DNA of 64,000 nt, from contig NZ_HG931174.1 of the NCBI RefSeq assembly GCF_000582785.1, positions 331,908 to 395,907 of the forward strand, read 5' to 3'. This document shows positions 52,680-61,357 of the stretch, in pieces. Position 1 is the first letter of the stretch. Each line of letters starts with the position of its first letter. The notes under the pieces are model-generated. The model was not told where the DNA came from, made no database searches, and worked only from the letters and a program-made list of their open reading frames with translations. A program made the position numbers and the translations under genes. This DNA is from Candidatus Blastococcus massiliensis AP3. Its GTDB lineage: Bacteria; Actinomycetota; Actinomycetes; Mycobacteriales; Geodermatophilaceae.

Positions 52680-53525
52680 GTGTCCACCACGCCTCCCATC
52701 GCCGCCGGCAGCGGTCGCCCGGCGGAGGTCCTGCCGGCCGAGCTGCTGGCCGCCGCGGTGCGCCGGTCCGCGGCCACGCCGCTGCTCACCGCCTACGACG
52801 ACGCCACCGACGAGCGGGTCGAGCTGTCGGCCGCGACCCTGGCCAACTGGGTCGCCAAGACCGCCAACCTCCTGCAGGACGAGTGCGACGTCGGGCCCGG
52901 CAGCACGGTGGCCCTGGCCCTGCCGGTGCACTGGCAGACCGCGGCGGTGCTGCTCGGCGTCTGGAGCTGCGGGGCGACGGTGGTCGACACCGCGCTGGAG
53001 GACGACGGCCGGGCGGCGGGCGTCGACGTCGTGCTGGCCGCCCAGGACCGGATCGCCGCGCTGGAGGAGGCCGCAGGCGAGCAGCTGCCGGCCGAGTTCT
53101 GGGGGCTCTCGCTGCACCCGCTGGGGCTCGGCATGACGGACTACGTCGGCGCGGCCCGTGACTTCGCCGTCGAGGTGCGGGTGCACGGCGACGTCTTCTC
53201 CGCCTACGAGCAGCCCGATCCCGCCTCGCCGGGTCTGGTCGCCGGCGGCGTCATGTTGAGCCTGGGGAGCCTGGGAGCCGCCGCCGCCGAGCTGGCCGGC
53301 AGGCTGGGCATCGCCGAGGGCGACCGGGTCCTCGTGGACGAGCAGACCGCCGCCGAGGCGGGCCCGGTGGCCTGGCTGCTCGCCCCGCTGGCGGCCGGCG
53401 CGTCACTCGTGCTCTGCCGGAACGCCGCCGCGGACCGGCTCCCGGCGCGGGCCGCCGCCGAGCGCGTGACGGCTACCCTCGGGGTGCGGATCGAAGGCAT
53501 CCGCACCCTCGGCCGGGCGGCCTGA
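52680..53525 (+). CDS. TIGR03089 family protein
   Basis: 281 residues. Sequence resembles the N-terminal half of adenylate-forming enzymes: ATPLLTAYDDATDERVELSAATLANWVAKTANLLQDECDVGPGSTVALALPVHWQTAAVLLGVWSCGATVV. The ATP-binding and catalytic motifs of true acyl-CoA synthetases are missing, as in TIGR03089. Two later segments, DRVLVDEQTAAEAGPVAWLLAPLAAGASLVLCRN, complete the fold. Function unknown. It follows the position of Rv3268 next to the LCP gene in mycobacteria, though here the DPA module lies in between. GTG start, divergent from the PAP2 gene across 92 nt. Confidence 0.85.
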   Translation: MSTTPPIAAGSGRPAEVLPAELLAAAVRRSAATPLLTAYDDATDERVELSAATLANWVAKTANLLQDECDVGPGSTVALALPVHWQTAAVLLGVWSCGATVVDTALEDDGRAAGVDVVLAAQDRIAALEEAAGEQLPAEFWGLSLHPLGLGMTDYVGAARDFAVEVRVHGDVFSAYEQPDPASPGLVAGGVMLSLGSLGAAAAELAGRLGIAEGDRVLVDEQTAAEAGPVAWLLAPLAAGASLVLCRNAAADRLPARAAAERVTATLGVRIEGIRTLGRAA

Positions 53526-53584
53526 CCGCAGCTCGCCGCGCGAGGCATCGTGGTTCCCCACACGGACAGGCGCCGCACCCGCAC

Positions 53585-54421
53585 ATGACCTTCTCCGTCC
53601 TGGCCCGCGACCCGGTCACCGGGGAGCTGGGCGTCGCCGTCTCCTCCTGCATCCTCGCGGTCGGCCGGTCCGTCCCGGCCGCCCTCCCGGGGGTCGGGGT
53701 CGTGGCCGTGCAGGCGCGCTCCCGTCGAGGACTGGGCCGCTCGCTGATCGGCCGGCTGGCCGACGGCGCCGCCCCGGACGAGCTCGTCCGGGCGGCCGCC
53801 CACGCCGCGGAGGACGCCACCCGTCAGGTCGCCGTCGTGGACGCGACCGGCCGGGTCGCCGCACACACCGGACCGGGCTCGTTCCCGGCGAGCGGTCACC
53901 AGGTCGGTGAGGGGTACAGCGTCCAGGGCAACATGCTCGCCTCTCCCGACGTGCTGCCCGCGATGGCGGCGGCCTTCGAGGCCGCCACGGGGTCCCTGAC
54001 CGACCGGCTCCTGCGAGCGCTGGCCGCCGGGCAGGACGCCGGAGGGGACCTGCGCGGACGCCAGTCCGCGGCCCTGCTCGTCGTCGGGGGTGAGCCGGCC
54101 ACCGAGGAGGACGACGGGGTCCGCGTCGACCTGCGGGTGGACGACTCCGGCGACCCCGTGGCGCAGCTGCGGATGCTGCACAACCTGCAGCGCGCCTACG
54201 ACGAGGCCGACTACGAGACCCTCGCCGTCTTCGCCCCCGAGGGCGCCCGGGAGCTGTACGGGGCGCTGGCCGCGTCCCGCCGGGGCGACCGCCCCGCGGC
54301 CCGTGCGGCGCTCGAGGCGATGCGCAGCCACCCCGGCTGGACCGTCTGGCTCAGCGCCATGGCGGGGGACTCCCGGGTGGCCGCGGTCTCGCATCTGCTC
54401 GACCCGACGTCACCGCCGTGA
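53585..54421 (+). CDS. DUF1028 domain protein, Ntn-hydrolase-like
   Basis: 278 residues. MTFSVLARDPVTGELGVAVSSCILAVGRSVPAALPGVGVVAVQARSRRGLG is the typical DUF1028 start, predicted to fold like Ntn hydrolases. SVQGNMLASPDVLPAMAAAFEAATGSLTDRLLRALAAGQDAGGDLRGRQSAALLVV contains the family motif GNML and the GDxRGxQSAA block. The last about 70 residues form an extra peptidoglycan-binding-like or helical region. No known substrate. 59 nt after TIGR03089 on the same strand and 78 nt before the emb gene. Confidence 0.85.
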   Translation: MTFSVLARDPVTGELGVAVSSCILAVGRSVPAALPGVGVVAVQARSRRGLGRSLIGRLADGAAPDELVRAAAHAAEDATRQVAVVDATGRVAAHTGPGSFPASGHQVGEGYSVQGNMLASPDVLPAMAAAFEAATGSLTDRLLRALAAGQDAGGDLRGRQSAALLVVGGEPATEEDDGVRVDLRVDDSGDPVAQLRMLHNLQRAYDEADYETLAVFAPEGARELYGALAASRRGDRPAARAALEAMRSHPGWTVWLSAMAGDSRVAAVSHLLDPTSPP

Positions 54422-54458
54422 CCCACCGCGCCGCGGCCGGAGCGACCTCCGCCACCCC

Positions 54459-54464
54459 TACACT
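54459..54464 (+). promoter_or_regulatory. -10 box upstream of the emb short upstream ORF
   Basis: TACACT fits the actinobacterial TANNNT pattern and ends 6 nt before a GTG at 54471. Transcription would start at or beside that GTG, making the mRNA leaderless for a very short ORF that precedes emb. A -35 box was not recognised. Confidence 0.45.
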
Positions 54465-54470
54465 CGCCGC

Positions 54471-54503
54471 GTGACGGCCCGGCGACCCACGCACCCCGCA
54501 TGA
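54471..54503 (+). CDS. Putative leaderless 10-codon upstream ORF coupled to emb
   Basis: A GTG at 54471 opens a frame of 10 codons (VTARRPTHPA) whose TGA overlaps the emb ATG as ATGA (54500-54503). The TACACT box ends 6 nt earlier. The arrangement suits translational coupling: ribosomes finishing the short peptide would restart on emb, which has no clear ribosome site of its own. Two Pro and two Arg codons lie near the end. Short length means it could be accidental. Confidence 0.4.
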   Translation: MTARRPTHPA

Positions 54504-57500
54504 GCGCGCCGGCGCCTCCTGACACCCCGCCTGCCTCCCCCACCAGCGGCGCGAGCTCCGCCACCGGGAGCGGACCGCACCGCCGCCGGCTCCTCCCCTG
54601 GCTGCTGGCGGGCGTGACGCTGGTGCTCGCCGTGGCCCTGCCGCTCGCTCCCGTGCGGGTGGACACGCCGGAGGTGCAGTGGCCGCTGGACCCGTCGGAC
54701 CCCCAGTCGACCATCGCCCTCTTCATGCCCTACCGGCCGATCGACCTGCGGGCCGAGATCCCGTGCGCGGCGGTCGGTGCGCTCGCCGGCCGGCAGGAGG
54801 CCGGCGAGCCGCCCGCCGTGCTGCTGGCCACCGCACTACCCGACTCCGAGCGGGGCAGCGCCCGCGGGCTCCGGGCGACGACGACCGCCGACACCGTGCG
54901 CATCGTGTCCTCCGGCGAGGAGCTCTACAACGGCCCCCTCCCGGCGTCGAGCGACTGCACGGTCGTCATCGACGCCGACCAGGCGGGCACCAGCGTGGTG
55001 CTGGAGGAGCCCGGCTCGGGCAGCGAGGTCCTGGCCGACGAGCCGGAGCTCGCCGTCCCCGAGGTCACCGCGTTCGTCACCGACCTGACCGCCGCCGACG
55101 GCACGTCGCCCACGGTGACCGCCCATCCGGACGCCCGTTTCCAGACGTCGCCGACCGCGGTCAAGGGCGCGCTGGTCGTGGCGCACGTGCTGGCGCTGCT
55201 CGGCTGCCTCTGGTTGCTGTGGCGCGCGGGACCCGCGTCGCACCGCCGGCGCCGCGAGCCGCTCCCCGCCCTGGCGAAGCCACCCCTCGGACGTGGCGCG
55301 CGGGCGTGGACGGTGCTCGCGGACGTCGGCGTCGTCACCACGCTGGTGTTCTGGACCTTCGTCGGGTTCATGAACACCGACGACTACTACTACAGCGTCG
55401 AGGCCCGGACGATCGACTCGGCCGGGTACGTGGGCAACCAGTTCCGGTTCTTCAACGTCCCCGAGATCCCGTTCGTCCTGCACCAGACGCTGCTCGCGCC
55501 CCTGACCGAGCTGTCCAACCAGCCGCTGGTCATCCGGCTGCCCTCGCTGGTGGCGGGACTGGCCGTCTGGTGGCTGCTCAGCCGCCAGCTCGTGCCGCTG
55601 CTGGTGGACCGGCCGCACCCGGCGCTGCGCATCGTCGCGGGGCTGGCGTTGCTGGCCTGGTGGTTGCCGTGGAACATCGGCGCCCGCCCGGAGTTCCTCA
55701 TCACCCTGGCCTGGGCCGCCACCCTCACCCTCGCGCTCCAGGCGATCCGCCGGCAGCGGGTCTGGATGCTCGGTGCAGCGGCCGTCGTGGCGGGCACCGC
55801 GGTGACCATCACCGCGTCGGGCCTGTCCTGCGCCGCGACGCTGATCGTGCTGCTCCCCCGCCTGTGGCCGCTGCTGCGCCGCTCGGCCCTGGGCCTGTGG
55901 GCGACCCTCGCGCTCGTGGTGGCCTCGGCCAGCGTCGCCTCCTCCATCGTCTTCTCCGACGCCACGCTCGCCAGTGCGCTGACCGCCCTGCGCGTCCACC
56001 GCGAGGTCGGGCCGGTCGAGCCCTGGTACATGGAGGTCATGCGCTACTGGTACCTGACGCTGGGTCCGGACCCGGCGCAGCGCACCTTCGGCCGCCAGCT
56101 GGTGGTCCTCCTCACGCTGGCCCTGCTGGTCGGCGTGTCCGTGGTGCTCACCCGCGTCACCCGGCACTCGGGCGGGCGCACCACCTGGGCGGTTCCGGCG
56201 CTGGCGTACGTGGCGGCCAACCTGGCCTTCTTCGTCTCGCCGACCAAGTGGACCCACCACTTCGGGGCGCTCGCCGCGCCGGGCGCCCTCGTCCTGACCG
56301 TGGCCGTGGCCGTGCTGGTCCGCCGCCGGCCCGACCGCTGGGCCTCCGGAGCGCTCGCCGTCGGGGTGGGGCTCACCGCGGCCATCGCCTTCCACGCGGG
56401 CAACCACCAGGTGGAGTACTCGGCCTACGGGGTGGTGAAGGAGCTCCCGGCCCTCCTGGGCAACCCGGCGACCTGGGCGCTGGTCGCGCTCGGCAGCGCC
56501 GCGGTGGTCTGGTGGGCCTGGCGGCGCTCGCCGCAGCCCCGTCCCCCGGGTCACCGCCCGTGGCCGGAGGCGGCGATCGGGACGACGGTGGTCGTCCTGC
56601 TGGCCTCCGTCCTGGTGCAGACCAGCAGCGCCTCGGCGGCCACGATCCGGATCCGCGAGAGCTGGTCCATGGCGAAGGACACGACCTCGGCCCTGACCGG
56701 CAACGCCGGCTGCGGCCTGGCCGACCGGGCCGTCGCCCTCACCACGCCGGGGCCGCTGCCCGTCGTCGCGGCGAGCGAGGGGTCGGAGGCGGCCGGGGAC
56801 ATCCCCGACGAGGACGAGGGAGCCTTCGCGGACCTCGTGGCCCCGGACACCGACCGGTGGTCGAGCTTCCGCAGCGGGCCGGTGAACGAGAACATCGAGC
56901 TGGTGACCCCCTGGTTCGACCTGGACTCGATGACCGACGAAGAGGTGCTGGCCGTCGCCGTCACCGGGCGGCCGGACGACGGCACCACCGTCGTCGCGGA
57001 GTTCGCCGATGCCCCGGCGGACGGTTCGGGCGAGCTGACCCCCACCGCCGAGGTCGAGATCGAGCTGGACGACGTCCGGCCCGGCTCGTGGGCCCGGGAG
57101 GTGCTCGGCGCCCGCAAGCACCACCCGCTGGGGACGTCGCTGGTGCGCTACCGGCTGACCGACCGGAACTTCACCCCGGGCGGCTGGCTGGCGATGACGG
57201 CGCCGTACCTGGTGATCGGCGAGCCGCTCAGCGAGCTGTTCGAGGGGACGTCGGTCGCCCTGGACTGGCCCATCGGCTTCAACATGCCCTGCATCGAGCC
57301 ACCCCGCATCGCCGACGGCATGGTCGAGCCGGTCGACTGGGTGGTCTTCAGCGCCACGTTCGCCGACTCGCCGGACCTGACGATCGTCGACGACCGGGGC
57401 GGGGCCTACGGAACCCTCGACGAGGTGACGACGGGGACCGCTTACCGGGGCTTCATGCCGGGCGTCTTCCCCTACACCGAATGGGGCCGGCTCATCGAGC

Positions 57501-57640
57501 TGGAGTACGACCTGCCCACCGACGCCTTCCGCATGGAGAGCGACACCCGCACGATCGCCGGCTGGGGCTGGTGGCCCGGCGCCGGGCCGGGGCCCTCCCC
57601 GGAGGGTGGTTCGGCCCAGAGCGAGGCGCCCCGGAACTGA
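54500..57640 (+). CDS. Arabinosyltransferase, Emb family
   Basis: 1046 residues, the size and architecture of EmbA/B/C. N-terminal membrane helix at about 31-50, an extracellular carbohydrate-binding-like domain (residues about 55-220), then roughly 13 helices to about residue 710. VGFMNTDDYYYSVEAR, with Asp294/Asp295, is the Emb catalytic first-loop motif; FVSPTKWTHHFGALAAPGAL is another family hallmark. A large extracellular C-terminal CBM-like domain begins near residue 715 and ends at the Ser/Pro-rich tail. It would transfer arabinose from decaprenylphosphoryl-arabinose to a wall glycan. Only one Emb gene lies in the window, whereas mycobacteria have three. ATG overlaps a short upstream ORF. 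The stop codon is inside the first unit of a tandem repeat. Confidence 0.92.
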   Translation: MSAPAPPDTPPASPTSGASSATGSGPHRRRLLPWLLAGVTLVLAVALPLAPVRVDTPEVQWPLDPSDPQSTIALFMPYRPIDLRAEIPCAAVGALAGRQEAGEPPAVLLATALPDSERGSARGLRATTTADTVRIVSSGEELYNGPLPASSDCTVVIDADQAGTSVVLEEPGSGSEVLADEPELAVPEVTAFVTDLTAADGTSPTVTAHPDARFQTSPTAVKGALVVAHVLALLGCLWLLWRAGPASHRRRREPLPALAKPPLGRGARAWTVLADVGVVTTLVFWTFVGFMNTDDYYYSVEARTIDSAGYVGNQFRFFNVPEIPFVLHQTLLAPLTELSNQPLVIRLPSLVAGLAVWWLLSRQLVPLLVDRPHPALRIVAGLALLAWWLPWNIGARPEFLITLAWAATLTLALQAIRRQRVWMLGAAAVVAGTAVTITASGLSCAATLIVLLPRLWPLLRRSALGLWATLALVVASASVASSIVFSDATLASALTALRVHREVGPVEPWYMEVMRYWYLTLGPDPAQRTFGRQLVVLLTLALLVGVSVVLTRVTRHSGGRTTWAVPALAYVAANLAFFVSPTKWTHHFGALAAPGALVLTVAVAVLVRRRPDRWASGALAVGVGLTAAIAFHAGNHQVEYSAYGVVKELPALLGNPATWALVALGSAAVVWWAWRRSPQPRPPGHRPWPEAAIGTTVVVLLASVLVQTSSASAATIRIRESWSMAKDTTSALTGNAGCGLADRAVALTTPGPLPVVAASEGSEAAGDIPDEDEGAFADLVAPDTDRWSSFRSGPVNENIELVTPWFDLDSMTDEEVLAVAVTGRPDDGTTVVAEFADAPADGSGELTPTAEVEIELDDVRPGSWAREVLGARKHHPLGTSLVRYRLTDRNFTPGGWLAMTAPYLVIGEPLSELFEGTSVALDWPIGFNMPCIEPPRIADGMVEPVDWVVFSATFADSPDLTIVDDRGGAYGTLDEVTTGTAYRGFMPGVFPYTEWGRLIELEYDLPTDAFRMESDTRTIAGWGWWPGAGPGPSPEGGSAQSEAPRN

Positions 57641-57705
57641 TCAGCGCAGGAGGCTGATCAGCGCAGGAGGCTGATCAGCGCAGGAGGCTGATCAGCGCAG
57701 GAGGC
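57638..57705. repeat. Four perfect 17-bp tandem repeats at converging gene ends
   Basis: TGATCAGCGCAGGAGGC occurs four times without mismatch (57638, 57655, 57672, 57689). Read on the minus strand each copy contains CTCCTGCGCTGA, the last three codons and stop of the acyl-CoA dehydrogenase. TGATCA is its own complement, so each unit gives a stop signal on both strands. The first TGA is the emb stop and the last unit holds the dehydrogenase stop. The repeat therefore looks like a local expansion of the 3' end of the dehydrogenase gene. Confidence 0.92.
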
Positions 57706-58849
57706 TACGGGCGATCACCATGCGCTGGACCTGGTTGGTGCCCTCGTAGATCTGGGTGATCTTCGCGTCGCGCATCATCCGCTCGACCGGGAAGTCCTGC
57801 GTGTAGCCGGCGCCACCGAAGAGCTGGACGGCGTCCGTGGTCACCTGCATGGCGACGTCGGAGGCGAACGCCTTGGCCGACGCGGAGACGCGGGTGACGT
57901 CGGGCCGGCCGGCCTCACCGGCGGCGGCGGCGACGTAGACCAGGTGCCGCGCGGCCTCGATCTTCATCTCCATGTCGGCGAGCATGAACTGCACGCCCTG
58001 GAACTCACCGATGTTCTTGCCGAACTGCTTGCGCTCCTTGACGTAGGCCACGGAGGCGTCGAGCGCTCCCTGGGCCACGCCGACGGCCTGGGCGCCGATG
58101 GTCGGGCGGGTGAAGTCCAGCGTGCGCAGCGCGGTCTTGAAGCCGGTGCCGGGCGCCCCGATGATTCGGTCCGCGGGGATGGTGCAGCCGGTGAAGTACA
58201 GCTCGCAGGTGGGCGAGCCCTTGATGCCCATCTTGCGTTCCTTCGGGCCGACGGCGAAGCCGGGGTCGTCCCGGTGGACGGCGAAGGCCGAGATGCCGTT
58301 GGCGCCCTTCTCCGGGTCCGTGACGGCCATGACCGTGTACCACTCGGAGATGCCGGCGTTGGTGATCCAGGCCTTGGTGCCGTCGAGCACCCAGGAGTCG
58401 CCCTCGAGGCGCGCCCGGGTCTTCATCGCGGCGGCGTCGGAGCCGGCCTCGCGCTCGGACAGGCCGTAGCTGATCATCGCCTCGCCGGAGGCGATCGACG
58501 GCAGGACCTTCTGCTTCACGTCGTCGGACGCGGACAGGATGATCGGCATCGACCCGAGCTTGTTGACCGCCGGTATCAGCGACGCGCTGACGTCGACCCG
58601 CGCCACCTCCTCGATCACGATGCACGTCGCGATCGCGTCGGCGCCCTCGCCGCCGTACTCCTCGGGGATGTGCGTGGCGTGGAACCCGGCCGCGGTGAGC
58701 GCCTTCTGCGCCTCGGCCGGGAAGCGCGAGTCGGCGTCCACCTCGGCGGCGAACGGCGCGATCTCCCGCTCGGCGATGTCCCGGACGGCCTCGCGGATCG
58801 CGTCGTGCTCCTCGGTCAGGGCGTAGAGCCCCGCAGCGTTGTTACCCAC
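57692..58849 (-). CDS. Acyl-CoA dehydrogenase (FadE25-like)
   Basis: 385 residues from the GTG giving VGNNAAGLYALTEEHDAIREAVRDIAEREIAPFA; the longer open frame upstream runs into purE and is rejected. FAD and substrate signatures: SYGLSEREAGSDAAAMKTRARLEGDSWVLDGTKAWITNAG, KMGIKGSPTCELYFTGCTIP, FGKNIGEFQGVQFMLADMEMKIEAARHLVY, VQLFGGAGYTQDFPVERMMRDAKITQIYEGTNQVQRMVIAR with the catalytic Glu in IYEGT. It oxidises acyl-CoA to enoyl-CoA. Same order beside purE and purK as fadE25 (Rv3274c). Its end overlaps the last unit of the 17-bp repeat. Confidence 0.94.
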   Translation of the reverse strand: MGNNAAGLYALTEEHDAIREAVRDIAEREIAPFAAEVDADSRFPAEAQKALTAAGFHATHIPEEYGGEGADAIATCIVIEEVARVDVSASLIPAVNKLGSMPIILSASDDVKQKVLPSIASGEAMISYGLSEREAGSDAAAMKTRARLEGDSWVLDGTKAWITNAGISEWYTVMAVTDPEKGANGISAFAVHRDDPGFAVGPKERKMGIKGSPTCELYFTGCTIPADRIIGAPGTGFKTALRTLDFTRPTIGAQAVGVAQGALDASVAYVKERKQFGKNIGEFQGVQFMLADMEMKIEAARHLVYVAAAAGEAGRPDVTRVSASAKAFASDVAMQVTTDAVQLFGGAGYTQDFPVERMMRDAKITQIYEGTNQVQRMVIARSLLR

Positions 58850-58871
58850 GGGTAGATCGTAGGACGTCCGA

Positions 58872-59399
58872 CTATGTGTCGGAACGAAGACGCTCCTGCA
58901 GGGTGAGGTCCCGCGCTTCGACCTGTGCGGCGAGATCGGCCTGGAACCTGCCGACCGCCTCCAGGAGGACCGGGTCGGCGGCCGCGAGGATGCGGACGGC
59001 GAGCAGCCCGGCGTTGCGACCGCCGCCGATGCCGACCGTGGCCACGGGGACACCCGCCGGCATCTGCACGATCGACAGCAGGCTGTCCAGTCCGTCGAGC
59101 CGGTCCAGCGGGCGCGGGACACCGATGACCGGCAGCGGTGTCGCGGCGGCCACCATGCCCGGCAGGTGTGCCGCACCCCCGGCGCCCGCGATGATCACGC
59201 GCAGGCCGCGGCCGGCGGCCGACTCCGCGTAGTCGAGCATCCGGCGCGGCGTGCGATGGGCGGAGAGGACGTGCGCCTCGTACGGGACGCCGAACTCCTC
59301 CAGCGCCTCTGCGGCCGGGTGCATGGTCGGCCAGTCGGAGTCACTGCCCATGACGATGCCGACCACGGGCTCGTCGACGACGTTCCGCTGTTCGTTCAC
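58872..59399 (-). CDS. purE: 5-(carboxyamino)imidazole ribonucleotide mutase
   Basis: 175 residues. [49 protein letters not shown] holds the PurE class I SDSD and SAHRTP substrate motifs; [33 protein letters not shown] and [37 protein letters not shown] follow. Converts N5-CAIR to CAIR in purine synthesis together with PurK. GTG start with GAGGAGAACC directly upstream; 13 nt downstream of purK. Followed 22 nt later by the acyl-CoA dehydrogenase start. Confidence 0.96.
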   Translation of the reverse strand: MNEQRNVVDEPVVGIVMGSDSDWPTMHPAAEALEEFGVPYEAHVLSAHRTPRRMLDYAESAAGRGLRVIIAGAGGAAHLPGMVAAATPLPVIGVPRPLDRLDGLDSLLSIVQMPAGVPVATVGIGGGRNAGLLAVRILAAADPVLLEAVGRFQADLAAQVEARDLTLQERLRSDT

Positions 59400-59412
59400 G
59401 GTTCTCCTCGGC

Positions 59413-60624
59413 TCAGTGGTCGTGCTCGAACGCGAAGGCGGGGTCGACCACGCCGTCGGCCAGGTACCGGGCCGCCGCGACGGCGCGGGCACGCACCTCG
59501 GTCACGTCGTCGCCCAGGGCGGTGAGGTGCCCGAGCTTGCGACCGGGCCGCTGCGTCTTGCCGTACCAGTGCAGCTTCACCTCGGGCCAGTGCGCCATCA
59601 GGTGGTGGACGCGCTCATCCAGGGCGGGGCCGGTCCAGTCCGGCGCCGACGCCGCGCCGCCCAGGACGTTGGCCATCACCGCGACCGGCGTGGTCATGGC
59701 CGTGGAGCCCAGGGGGTAGTCCAGCACCGCGCGCAGGTGCTGCTCGAACTGGCTGGTGCGCGAGCCCTCGATCGTCCAGTGGCCGGAGTTGTGCGGCCGC
59801 ATCGCCAGCTCGTTGACCAGCACGCCGTCGGCGGTCTCGAACAGCTCGACCGCCAGCATGCCGACCACGCCCAGCCGGTCGGCGATGCGCACCGCGAGCT
59901 CCTGCGCGGCGGCCGAGCGCTCCTCGCTCAGCCCGGGGGCCGGTGCCAGCACCTCGGCGCAGACGCCGTGGCGCTGCACCGTCTCCACCACCGGCCAGAC
60001 CGCGACCTGCCCGAACGGCGAGCGGGCGACCTGGGCGGACAGCTCCCGGACCATCGGAACCCGCTGCTCGGCCAGCAGCGTCCCGTGCCGCCGGCACAGC
60101 TCGGCGGCCGTCGCGGCGTCCTCCACGACGAACACGCCCTTGCCGTCGTAGCCACCGCGGGGGGTCTTGAGCACCACCGGCCAGCCGGCCCGAGCGGCGA
60201 ACTCCTCGACGTCGGAGACGGTGTCCACGCGGGCCCAGTCGGGCTGCGGCTCCCCCGCGGCGGCCAGCGCCTCGCGCAGGACCAGCTTGTCCTGGGCGTG
60301 GACCAGGGCCGCGGGGCCGGGTGCCACCCGGTGCCCGGCCTGCTCCAGGGCGTGGAGGTGCTCGGTCGGGACGTGCTCGTGGTCGAAGGTCACGACGGTC
60401 GCGCCGTCGGCCAGGTCGCGCAGCGCGTCGAGGTCGTCGTGGGCGCCGATCCGCACGTCCGCGGCGACCAGCGCGGCGGACTCCTGCGGGCCGGCGGAGA
60501 GGACGCGGAGCGACTGCCCGAGGGCGATGGCCGCCTGGTGGGTCATCCGCGCGAGCTGGCCGCCACCGACCATCGCGACCACGGGCAGGCCCGTGACGGC
60601 GGAGAGGGGTGCGGGACCTGACAT
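59413..60624 (-). CDS. purK: 5-(carboxyamino)imidazole ribonucleotide synthase
   Basis: 403 residues, ATP-grasp enzyme. [28 protein letters not shown] is the PurK N-terminal domain; [21 protein letters not shown]-grasp lid [79 protein letters not shown] contains the metal and ATP site. Makes N5-CAIR from AIR, ATP and bicarbonate. ATG at 60624, preceded by TAGGCT 9 nt upstream, so a nearly leaderless transcript. First of the purK-purE pair, as in Rv3276c-Rv3275c. Confidence 0.96.
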   Translation of the reverse strand: MSGPAPLSAVTGLPVVAMVGGGQLARMTHQAAIALGQSLRVLSAGPQESAALVAADVRIGAHDDLDALRDLADGATVVTFDHEHVPTEHLHALEQAGHRVAPGPAALVHAQDKLVLREALAAAGEPQPDWARVDTVSDVEEFAARAGWPVVLKTPRGGYDGKGVFVVEDAATAAELCRRHGTLLAEQRVPMVRELSAQVARSPFGQVAVWPVVETVQRHGVCAEVLAPAPGLSEERSAAAQELAVRIADRLGVVGMLAVELFETADGVLVNELAMRPHNSGHWTIEGSRTSQFEQHLRAVLDYPLGSTAMTTPVAVMANVLGGAASAPDWTGPALDERVHHLMAHWPEVKLHWYGKTQRPGRKLGHLTALGDDVTEVRARAVAAARYLADGVVDPAFAFEHDH

Positions 60625-60733
60625 GGCCGGACGAGCCTAGCGGGCCGTCCCCGGCCCGCATCCCCTTAGCAGGTCGAGGTGCCGCGACACCGTTTTCCGA
60701 GACTCGGACCACTCCGTGTCGCAGGACGGCAAA

Positions 60734-60771
60734 GGGCACGCACCGTGGGAGCCTGGTGACACCACGTGCCC
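60734..60771 (+). promoter_or_regulatory. Structured leader upstream of the lipoprotein gene
   Basis: GGGCACG (60734-60740) pairs with CGTGCCC (60765-60771), with a further short stem TGGT/ACCA inside. Two copies of the palindrome-containing GTCGCGA follow downstream at about 60771 and 60803. The 211-nt gap between purK and the lipoprotein is otherwise gene-free and must hold a divergent promoter. The structure could be a riboswitch-like leader, a terminator or a regulator site; I could not assign it to a known class. Confidence 0.35.
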
Positions 60772-60835
60772 GTCGCGATCCTCTCCGTGAGGGCTGACGT
60801 CGCGAAACCGTGCAACCGGACGAGGGATGCTCTTC

Positions 60836-61357
60836 ATGCGCAACACCTGGCGCGCCACGTGCCTGGGACTGATCGTGCTCGGTCCGCTGCTCACCGCTTG
60901 CGGGGGCGCCGACGACTCCCGGAAGTCGTCGTCGACCGAGTCCTCGGCCGGGTCCTCCGCCCCGCCGACTCCCGGCGTCTACGGACAGCCGGACCCGAAC
61001 GTCGAGGTGCCCACCGAGGTGGCCACCGACTCGCCCGCGCCCACGGCCCCCGCCGGTGACGATGTTGCGCCACAGCTGACCTATTTCGGCTGGAACGCCG
61101 ACATCAGGGGCGTCGAGGCCGGCGGCTTCGTCCCCTCGCTCGTGGAGGCCGGGGGCACCTGCACGCTGACGTTGAGCAAGGGCGCGACCGAGGTCGAGGC
61201 CTCGTCGCAGGCCGTCGACAACGTCACGTCCACGTCCTGCGCCGAGATGGTCGTCCCCGGGGACCGGTTGTCCTCCGGAGTCTGGAAGGCGGTTCTCTCC
61301 TACGAGTCGGAGACGTCCCAGGGCGTCTCCGGTGCGGTGGAGGTCGAGGTCCCGTGA
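60836..61357 (+). CDS. Putative surface lipoprotein, unrecognised
   Basis: 173 residues from the ATG with GAGGG 9 nt upstream; another ATG at 60827 abuts the ribosome site. Signal peptide RNTWRATCLGLIVLGPLLTAC with the lipobox LTAC, so Cys about 22 should be lipidated. A Ser/Pro/Thr-rich linker of about 50 residues follows. The folded part (LTYFGWNADIRGVEAGGFVPSLVEAGGTCTLTLSKGATEVEASS) is beta-rich with a probable disulfide between TCTLTL and STSCAEM. The gene overlaps the LGFP-repeat protein by one base, so the two are probably one functional unit at the cell surface. Confidence 0.72.
   Translation: MRNTWRATCLGLIVLGPLLTACGGADDSRKSSSTESSAGSSAPPTPGVYGQPDPNVEVPTEVATDSPAPTAPAGDDVAPQLTYFGWNADIRGVEAGGFVPSLVEAGGTCTLTLSKGATEVEASSQAVDNVTSTSCAEMVVPGDRLSSGVWKAVLSYESETSQGVSGAVEVEVP

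Noticed and set aside
54836-57124. 762-codon minus-strand frame inside emb
   Set aside because: Antisense shadow of the Emb gene with Gly/Arg/Glu-rich low-complexity content.
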